From Anisakis pegreffii (Eukaryota; Nematoda; Chromadorea; Rhabditida; Anisakidae), in contig JAPYMA010000172.1 in the NCBI GenBank assembly GCA_035041965.1, positions 62,001 through 126,000 on the forward strand: a stretch of 64,000 nt of DNA. The letters are read 5' to 3'. Position 1 is the first letter of the stretch. Every line of letters begins with the position of its first letter. Made by a program: the position numbers and the translations under genes. Below, in pieces: positions 12,101 through 23,200 of the stretch. The notes under the pieces were generated by a model. It worked only from the letters and a program-made list of their open reading frames with translations. It did no database searches and had not been told where the DNA came from.

Positions 12101-14215
12101 CCTGTTACCCATAGAGATGATCTATTCGTAATGCAATCATCTTATCCAGTTATTACAAGATATAGCAAAAAGTAAACACTGAACAAACTCCAGACGGATT
12201 ATCGGCATATGTGTAGTGATTCGAATCACAGAACTGGTGATTGTCTCATCAGCCGTCTGAATTAAAGCTTTCGGAAATAACAGAAATACTTTGACAGTCC
12301 AATCATTCATTACAATTTAACTGAGTGAAAGTTCCGCGAATAGAGTAATACTGTGGACATTGAACTGCTTTATGACACATTTTTGTGTTGTTTGCTTGAT
12401 ACTTTAATGTAAATGACTGCAAAATGTGGACTTCAACCTCACAGGTAAATTATTGCTATGTAGTTGTTGAAGTATGAAAACAACAGCTAGTACGATGCTT
12501 TATTGTGCATCAATCATCTTCATAAAGGAATTCTTTTGAACAAATAATCATACTTATAGTTCCCATATAAAAGCATTCAAAATAATAATCACTTCATAAA
12601 CTTCACTGATAATTAATGATTTGCTCTACTTAGAAAAGACATCCCAAAGTTATTTTCTTAAACAATAAGATAACGATGAAATTTTAAAATTTCAGTAGCA
12701 CTCAAAAATTTAAAAATTCAAAAAAATTTTCCGAATATTTACAGTGAAAGTTTGATTTCCGAACATTTTTGACCCACAGTCGAGAGTCGTAATGAAGTTT
12801 GTTTCGTCTGAAAGCCTTTTCAAATTTAATTTCTCCCCAATAAGCCGAAAACAACTTCTCAGAAACTGCAAAATAACGACTTTGAAGTGAAGTGAGTGAA
12901 GTTACGAAGCGATTGATTCATTGTTATATTATATCAAATGAGAGCGAGACCCAAATTAGCGCGTATAATAACAATAATAATAGTGATAGTAATTACAATA
13001 ATAATAGTAATAATAATAGTTTAACAGTAATGATAGCAATAAAAACAGTGATAATGATAATAATAATAACAATAATAATATTTCATAATAATAATAATAA
13101 TAATATTATAATAATAATAAAATAATAATAATATTAATAACGTTGTCTTGAACAAAAAAATAAAAAAGAATCAATCGAGAGGGGAACATCTGTCGTCAAG
13201 AAACTTAAATAACAGAAATAAACACGTCAAGATTGATCAAAACGAAAGACTAGCCTTCATTTCACTTAAGCCTCACATCAGGTATTCAGCTAAGCGAAAG
13301 GGTTCAGAATCGATGAGGAAAAAGAGGACGTAACAATACAAAGTGATTCAAAATGATACAATATCCAAATGAAATGATTCAGAAATGAACAAAACAAAAC
13401 AAAAAAACTGATTTAAATAAGTCAAATAAAGCTTTATAGACTGTGCAAACAAATAAACAAAATATTCTACATGATAAAATAAATTGTTTTTAGTTTTGTT
13501 AATAATGATTTGTTTTTGAACTTTTTTGAGTAATACGACGAAGTCGATAGTATGTACTCATAAAATGTGGCTCACAATAAGGTCAAGAAAGATTAAAATT
13601 TCAGAAGAGTGAAATTGAATCGATGTTATCAAATTTTGAAAATAAACACTAAAATTGAACAGTGTTTTCGGCTTTTCAATACGGTTTTCAATTCATTTCA
13701 GAATCCAAAAGCACAGCAGTAAAGCTGTTCCCAACTAAAGTACACTAGATTTTGACCAAAAAATAGGTTTTTACAATTAAACAGAGGTCTCCTACCCACT
13801 TATTTTGATAAGAAACATTGGCTTGAAGCTACTTCAGCCAGGGCTGATTCTTAAATTTATGTTTTTGCCTCATTAAGTGTTCCTTTTAACATTGATCTCT
13901 ATGGTACACGTTCAGTTGCTGATGAAATTTCAGTAAAATATCAAATAAATTGTAAGTCAAAACAAAAATTATAATAACTATAACAAGTATTGAGTGTTGC
14001 TGCTGATTTAATGCAATACAGATTGCAGCATCACTTCTTTAGAAACACATACATCTATGTATAGTGATAATAGTACATGAAATATGATTTTGACAGAAGT
14101 GATCAACAAATATCAGTGAAATTAAGCGATCAGTGGAAATGACGCGACCAGCGTGATTGATGATGATGATAAGCATTTGAATATTATTAGTACAAATAAC
14201 ATAAATGATCAGTCT
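9155..14215. other. gene-free region downstream of the BTBD8-like gene
   Basis: No gene recognised in about 5 kb. It contains a perfect 20-base palindrome at 9495-9514, a cluster of TATCATATT words near 10620-10710, and an AAT microsatellite near 12963-13140. The part just below 14216 must hold the 3' untranslated region of the BTBD8-like gene. No canonical AATAAA was found close to its stop codon on the minus strand. Confidence 0.4.
12963..13140. repeat. AAT-type microsatellite
   Basis: An imperfect run of AAT/ATA triplets interrupted by AGT and AGC units, about 180 bases long. An open frame across it encodes mostly Asn and Ile and is a by-product of the repeat. Confidence 0.9.
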
Positions 14216-17200
14216 CTAACGTACACCAGTACTACTTCTTCGAGTCGTTTTAGGACTACGAGGAATTTTGGACGGAGTGTTTCGGGTTGATATCGATTGT
14301 GCAGATAGCGTTGATCTGGGCTGATCCTTAAATATCGTTGAAATATTATCAGTGACCGATTATATCATCAGTAACTTCACTGGCACCGGTTAAAATATAC
14401 GAATAGATATGAAGGACACCCGCTGGTTTCATCTGGTGAATGATCAGCACAAAAATGATCATGAGTAAATAATCACCATAAAAGTAAGTTCATTGGTACT
14501 ACAGGAAAGCAGATAGTGATACTGCGGATCTTTTAAAGCAAGGTCCTGGATAGTTCCAATGTTTAGGGACAAATCACGACTAGCACAAACTCAACGCAAT
14601 GGATGTGAAATTTATTATGAACTTGAAAGATTATAAAGAATCTTTAGAAGGTGGATGTTTTTGAGTGCAATCATCAACTTAAAATTAACCTTTCTTGTTA
14701 CATCTGTATGCAATCGACGTTTTTGTTTTTCAATACCAAGCCCTTGTATAGAAACATCATTCGATTGAAGGTTGATAGTTGATGGTATTCGAGATTTGTT
14801 GATACCACTGGATAACGACACTGCAGATGGCCGACTGGATGCCATTTTTGGAACGACTCGGGATGTTAGTCGAGATGCTATCGTTAGGTTCGATTGGGTG
14901 CGAGGTTGAATCTTGGTTTTTACCTGCAAATAGGGTATCCTGGTCTGATTTGATCCATAATTTAGTAGTGATTAGTAATTGATCACTTTAACTGCTCCAA
15001 CGAATTCTTATCCTTTTTATGGTTTTTAAGACGTATCATTCCTGGAGAGTCCATGAAATAACTTTCACGTCCCTCATACATCGTGCTATAGTGCTTGAAA
15101 TCTGCATTGCGTACTAACATAAAACAAAAACATCCATATCCATGGAATTACGAATTCTGTTTTCTATTTTTCGCACATTCAAAGAATCTGATATCTTTAT
15201 AAGTTTCCAACAGTTGATAAACGATGCGATGAATAATACAAGGAGAATGAGCACACAAAGCGAACTATCAATACATCACTAAGTGAATTAACGAAAACGA
15301 ATGAATCATTCTGGGTGCAGTAAAAAGTTCGATGAACTGAGATGATTATGGCAAATGAACTACAGATTCATTAGTTAAGCTATTCTGCCACTCAGTTATC
15401 GACAATATCAATAATTTTTTTCGTGTCTTATTTTTTCATGTTACCAAGATTCCCAAGATCCTTTTGAGTTTATGAAATCATTATGATATCATAACTAAAT
15501 GTCTATTGATTGTTCTATTTCATCATTACCACTTAACCCATCTAAACGAGATATACATACAAACACATGGGGATAATTAAAAGCTGGAATACATCGAAGC
15601 ACAACGGAAGGGGAAAGGTAGATTTAGAGGAGGTGTTCAATTTCATAAAATAACTTGCTGCTCATGCCTTAGATATCGTGCTTATGAGAATTCACGCATG
15701 ACATTTATGATAACATTGATCGCTTGAGGAGTATTCCAACTGATAAGGATAATAGAAATTGTTTGATGCATTGCTCTATATGTACATTGCATTCAATACT
15801 TCGTTTTCTGAAACATTTACTCATTTCTGAAAGAAAACTTTTAATTTTATACTATTTTTGCTGAATACCACTGAAATGAGTGGTACATATATCAGTTTGA
15901 TACCCTTGGAACTGAGCTTCGAATTATTTGAAGGCATATGGAAAAGAATTTAGGTTGAAATCGTATTTCCATAAGAAGGGGATGACTACTGCTCAACTTT
16001 GACGATCAATTTTTGATGACGGATTAAAATCGAGCTGAAAAACTCTTTAAAACGACTTCAGGACCGAACAGTTAATGCTAAACAAGTTTTGAGACCTTCA
16101 TAGCAGTACGAATACTGTGCTAAAGTTATCATATGAGTCAACTTTCAATCACCCAAACTTTTGAGAAGATGAGTATATTGAATGAAGGAAATACACCAAA
16201 TCTTTGCAAAATTGAACTGCAACAATACCGCAAAGGACGTATGGATCAAGCCAAAAGCATGAATACGTAATGACACCAAACTAAACTTCTAATGAGGCTC
16301 TAAGCTTCTAATGAGAAGCAGGTGAGGCTCTTGACGATCACTAAATCACTTAATTTCAGTGGTATCCTGAAATGACCTGCACGCACAGTGTGCAGTTCAA
16401 ACGGTCTGATCGAGTCTAAAATGAAATGCTTGAGGGTGCCACAATATACCTGTGAGGTAGACGGCTGTGCTGAAGCAGAGGATAAAGAAGCTCTTGATGA
16501 GACTACGGTACTTGGCGATTGAGTCTCTTTCACCATTGGTTTCACAACCGATTTCGGTTTATCCGGTCCCTGAATCAGTCATTCTATTGATAAATTCTGT
16601 TAACAATTATGAGTTATAAATGCGTCGTGCTCACTTGATTACTAAAGGCGAAATTGCAATCAAAAGATTAAAAAATTTGAAATTAAAATGAAACACAACC
16701 TTTTTAAGAGATTGTTCTTGAGTTTGTGTGGATGTGATATGTGGCAAATTAGCTCGGTTTGCAGACGAGGACATTAGTGTGTGAGTATGTTGACGTTCGA
16801 GTCGTTGCTGAAAAAGAGATCGTTCAATAGAGTCATGAAATTTACACTCTTTGCATCACATTAAATGATGGTAAGTAATACAAGTGAATTATGCTAGATA
16901 GTAGCCTCCAACCTCGGTGATCACCGAAAAATAATCAGAATAAGAATTTCATGAGGGTGGGGGATTCTTGCGCTTATACATTAGCTGAGCAGTATAAAGG
17001 ATGTCGAGAAAGAGAGAATGTGATACTGGTGATAATAGAACGGCATAAATAGAAAGCATAACTACCTAATGACATCAAAATAAACTTCTAGTGAGGCTCT
17101 TAGGAAGCAGGGGAGGCTTTTAATGAGGCTCTTGACCATCATCGTACTTTCTCAATCACTAAATTTCAGAGGGCATCACTAAATCACTAAGTTGATAGAA

Positions 17201-20200
17201 AGGCATAAACTCGTAATGAGCTTTATTTGCTGATTAAGTAAATGAATAAATATGCGAATGGAAAGCGAAATAATCAAACATATAAATAACCGAATGAACA
17301 AATTGATAAAGCAGTCATAGCAACCTCTTCGAGAGTTTCTTCCTCATCAGTCTCCTTACTAAACGATGTCTCTTTACTAGCAGTTGCCCATCGCCTTCTT
17401 GGACTGTCCTTTCGAATCGCTTGTGTTATATTACTGCTCAGCAAAATACCGACGTCACTTTTTGTGGCCCTAATTTTTGATGCTGACACTTTTCGACGCT
17501 GTTCTGGCTTTATGCTTGACGGTGAAGTGGTAGGTGTCCCTATCGCTGAACTCGACGATATTGGCTCAGTTTCGTGATCGATCGTCAGTTTGGTCGATGA
17601 ACGCTCTTTCATACTAGTCGATCGTTTAGGCACCTGAATGATAGAGACGATATAAGAGAAAATAAACGATCCACTGAATAAAATTTATATATTCAAAATT
17701 TATATTTTGGGTAGGCTTTTAACAATTCGACTGAATGAGGAAAGTCTTGGCATTGAAAAGATCAGAAGAGGTACAATACACACGAAGCGTAGAAATAGTT
17801 AAGTTAGCTTTTCAACAGAGAAAGATTTTTCTAGCGAATTCAGTGGGAAAGAAGAGATGCTTTGGCACCATCGATTTGGTACTAGCCATTTTAATTGTGA
17901 TATTACTAATTACTATTGTGCTTAATCAAGAAGTTATTCGGTTTGTTTATTCTATGGTAGCATTGTTTTGTTTTTCTCAATAAATGATATTTCTTTTTCG
18001 CATAAAAAGTTTTCAATCTCCATTCAGCCCACAATCCAGTTGTCGAAAAAAGAATCAAGTCAGCAGCTGAGGGTTTCAGTCGCACCAAAACGTCAGCCCC
18101 AAAAAATCCATGCAACAAAACGGCGGTACCAAAACGTACGACAATCGGCATAATAGTGAATTTCGTAATTTCCTTTCCGTGCGAAACCATTGAAAAATAC
18201 TTGCATAAGAGTGAATAACTTGGAGAAATGAACGAAAGGTAAAATATCAAAATATAAATGTGAAATTCATATTAATAATAGAATTTCGTTACCCTCTCCT
18301 CGATGACTTCCATTCGATCGTGTTGCGCGATTGGTTCAACGTCTTCAATCACCTGAATTGGGATGGAGATAAAATAAATATAAAGTTAAAAGACTGAAGA
18401 AATTAATCGAATTTCGAAGCAACTGACAATTAATTTGAATGTTTCATATAACAATTTAACAATTTTAACGGCAGGAATTTAACAATTCTTTGCTTTAAAG
18501 AAGCTGATTGATGAATGTTTATTTATAATCGAATCACTGCAAATTATTGCTCCTTAATCATCGAGTTGTCAATTACCTGTCCAATAACTGAGAAGTGACG
18601 ATTTCTTTCCAACGATCGCGTCCTTTCATGCAAACTGCCCGGTAACATTTGAACACCTGCACTTGCAGAGCGTTTGTAGGTCTGAAAAATAATTTCTCAT
18701 TGAAAAATTCACGATTCGAAACTTTAGAACGGCAGAATTCAAACGGAAACCAATGAATTTTGACATTTTCGTGTTGGCAATTCTAAAGATCCGATAAATT
18801 GGACCATCAAAATATTACTCGGTAATGCTAGAATTTGGATAAATTCATAAGTATTTATTTGTACTGATTGGAAATTTTTCAATAGTGTGAACAAGAAATT
18901 CTCAAAAAATGAAAAATTATATGAAAGATGGAATTTACTCGATTGAAACTGGACAATTTCGGCGGCGGTGCTCTTGGTTGTTTCATTTCAACGAATATAC
19001 CAGCTGCAATGAGATCGATGAGAGCAAACTGACGAGTAAACAACTGGAAAATGAATGAAGAATGAAAAAAAAGAAAAACTGAAGTTAATATAAAACGAAC
19101 TTTCGTGGATGCGTTTTTGGTCAGCATCACTCAACAAATTCCACGCTTCTGCTTTCACCACAGAAGCGGCGTAATGGAGAAGATGCTTATCGACTAAATC
19201 GCATAATCGTCGAACCAAATTCATGAATTTCTGCAATCACACTACTTTTCATCATTACACAAACTGATTTGCCTGATCATTTGATATAAAATAGAGTCGC
19301 AATGATATACACTGAATCACTCCATTGTGCAGACTGGTTGTTTTTTAATCCATTACTGTTCAGGATAAGGGGGATAATAGGATATGCACTGAGGAAGGGA
19401 AGATAAGAAAAGAATCTGCATCGAGCGATTTCGCGAACTATGCTAACAATCGGGACTGATGAGCCTTAATCACAGATCCATGTGGTTTTAACTGCGGACT
19501 TTTAAAAATCTGGAAGGAGACTGAATTTTGCAGTGAATTTTGCGATGAGGTACATCCCCCATTGCTTAGTGCTCAACATATGCATTACAACGTCATAGAA
19601 CGATGGCTATTCTCATTCGTCAATTTTTAAACAAAAAATCAGCTATCGAAAGATCAACTCAAAAATCTCACCGGACTCCATTCATCGATAGGAATTGATA
19701 GTGTAGAGTGCATGGATCGTTTTGGTTGAGATGATTCATTTTGAATTATTTTCGACAGATGCAATAAATTCAAATACGTTTTAATGGCGATTTCAGCCGA
19801 CAGAGTATGCACCAACGTTGGTAGAATATCTTCCAACAGTGATAAATTCAATGCCAATCCCTTAATTTAGGAACAACAGTGAATAAGAATGATAATAAAA
19901 TCAAATAAATAGCAATAAATAAGATAACAGTGAAATGAGAATGAAATAAGAATACTAATACATGATGATGTCTAACCTTCCCTTGTGCTTTAAAAGCCTC
20001 TGATCCAACGACTTCATCAAAAGATTGCATAATAAATTCTTGGCAATATTCTAAGATATCAGCTACTAAACCCAACACCACTTCACTCGCCACCGTTGAT
20101 TTAGATCGTGGTAACGACATCTACAATTCAAGCATATACTTCACCCAACTGAGATAGTACAGCATTATCGTTGTATAATATTTATTCACAATAATATTCG

Positions 20201-23200
20201 TTTTTCTATTTCGTAAACTGAGAACTGTATCGCATTAGGGTGGATAAGAGAGATAATAGGATATGCATTAAGGAAGCGAAGATCTGAGAAGAATCTGCAT
20301 TGAGCGATTTTGTGAACTATTTTAACAATCGTGACTGATGATCTACATTCACAGATTCATGTGTTTGTAACTGCGGACTTTTAAAAATCTGGAAGGAGAC
20401 TGAATTTTGCAGTGAATTTGCTTGACAATGACACGAATCAACTTAAAAGTAGATTCTCAGACATAATCTGTTGAAATGCGATATATGTCGTTGACCCATT
20501 ACAATCCTTACAGTCAGTTAAATACACAAAATTTAAAACAGTTCAATGACCGAATACTAACCTGTAATCGTTCACATCCCAAAAGGACGTCGATTACGGA
20601 TTCTTCATCCTGAAAACTCTCCACTTTCAATTTAGAACGAAATTTATCGAGAATGAAATATTTCGAGACGTGAAAATCCCTTTTTGTTCAGTGGCTTTTT
20701 CATGTGAAATTTTGATGGAATTAAAATAGCAATTAACGTAAGATACTTCCGCCTATATTTGAACACAAATTTTTTTATCAGAAGATTTTTTGGAATTGTG
20801 AAATGAAAAATGAAATCACGATATCGCTTTATTTCTTATCTGAATTAATGAATCTGAAAAGAAATGCATTCTCACAGTTATATTCTGATAAAAATTAACT
20901 CACCATTTCCCTAACCAACGTTTCAAAACATTCTTTTTGCCATCGTGGATTTAAATGCAGAAACACTCGTCCCTTCCAAATGCGTGCAAAATATTTCGCT
21001 TGCCACGAAAGAGCCTTAAAAAGTTGTATAAAACAATCCATCTTCATTTGTATTGTTCAATTTTATGACTGATTACAGTTTGAATTAAAGGATTTCTAAA
21101 ACGAATAACGACGGAACTAACCTCATCGTAGAGTGGTCGAAGGCATTTGATTGCATGAAACTGAGGAAGGGCATCGAAGATCGCTGATACACAAGTGGCA
21201 CACGGCTGAAACCGCTCAGATGTTAGAATTTGAAACTTCAAGTCGAAAGGAATTTTCTTCTGAAGTGCGATTTTCAACGGTTCATCAGAAAAATCGCTTT
21301 GGAAGCAAATGTTAGAAATGAAAGCAATCTAATAAAAGTAACACATTATTCATTGTAATTTTCAAGTTCTCATTGGGACACGAAAAATGAAATTACAATT
21401 ACAATTGAGGACGAAGCAGAAATCGATAAATCAGTCTAAATAATACATCGATAAATAAACAATTAATATATCGATAAATAATATAAATAATCTAAATCGA
21501 TAATAAATAAATAATTAATCTAAATAAATCGGTAATAAATCAGCGAACCAACCCTATGAAAGAAGTGACATTTATAAGCTCTGAAATGCAGTAAAACAAC
21601 TTTCGTCAAACTATCCATATTCAAATGCGTCGCTAATGAAATCAACTCCCATACATCTACGTCGTCGCCGATTGACGTCAATCCGCCATAAAGAAAAGAC
21701 AAGAAAAAATGAACTGCAGTCCGAGAGTACCTGGAACAGGCCGAAATCAATTACCGTTTAAGCATGATCATAGATTAGTCGGGCGTTGGAACACCTCAGA
21801 CTGTCGGTCGTATGAGTACAAATGTCATATGGATGAAATTTCATTGAGATGAAATTTTTCTCTGTTGAGTTCATGAATAATCAGAGAGCTGAGGCCATTT
21901 TAGTAGACTAATAAATCAAGTCAAGATGGTATATTCGAATGTTTTCAAACAGTTGATGCAATATCACACCGCGACTCATTCACGAGACTTAAAAGTTGCT
22001 CGAATCTAAGATTGAGTGGAATGAATCTGAGGTTGTAATTTATCTGATTGTGAATATTTGATAAACTTCAGTGAAATATCCCGAAAGAATTGACAAAACA
22101 TGCTATCAAAAGTAACTTATCCACTTCTAACTTCCTTCACTAAGAATACAAAACAATAAATTACAAACCCTTTTAATTCGATTTGGTTTTTACGATGTTT
22201 TTGCAATTGATTCTTGAAATACGGACAAGTAGCCGATAATATACACCTGAAAAATTACTTAAAACTTAGAAATGATTTCGTTTTGGTAACAAAGCAAAAA
22301 ATTTTGACGAACTCAACGCATCATTTGGTAAAATCTTTATATGGATTCATAAATCATTGATCAAAACAATCGAACCTATGAGCGAATAATTCTCCATTAT
22401 CAGTCTTAACAATCACGTCGGTATCGATATTCTTCAAGTACATATTCAACAAATCAGATGCCAATTTGCACGACGGATTGCGATCGGCTGGTGGAATCGT
22501 TCCTTCACATAAAGCAAATCACATAAGTTTATCGTTATAAATTCACAACAAAATTCATAAATTCAGCTTATAGTTATCGTAATAAAAAAGCAATGTGACT
22601 TCTGCTCAACCCATATCATTTTATCAACAATAAGTGAATATCGTGAACGCTCATTTCACCTATCGAGATGAGCATCGTGCCTTGAAACTTGAAATTTGCC
22701 TTGAAATTTGAAATTTCTGACATTTAGTGAATTGCAGTGGGACAAATGGAGCAACAACGAATGATAATAAGAAATACCATCATGATTAGGTGTTAAATCG
22801 ATAGAAGTCAACGATGTCAATGAGGTAACTGAGAGTCGTCTGGCCATTATGGCACGACCTCTTATACCCTCAGGTCCCGGTGCGCTATGCCACATTTCGT
22901 TCGTATCTTGATTACCTTAACCATCTTCCATTATATTGACAAGAATAAGTGATATAAACAGCAATATCAGATGATGTTACCAAACAACGAAATTCGATGT
23001 AGGATGATAATGAATAATCACCTTCAAGTCCAATGAACATTGGGAAAATATGTTTGGAAGCACCACTCGAAGTCATTGATCTGTCTTGTTCACTACTCGA
23101 CTGATTCATTTCGTTTTGTTGCGATTGTTCATCGTCGAATCGTATGAATTTACCTGATGACACTGAGAATGGCACGATATTACTCAAGCACTAATGCTCA

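Noticed and set aside
12892..13125. 77-codon open frame rich in Asn and Ile
   Set aside because: By-product of the AAT microsatellite.
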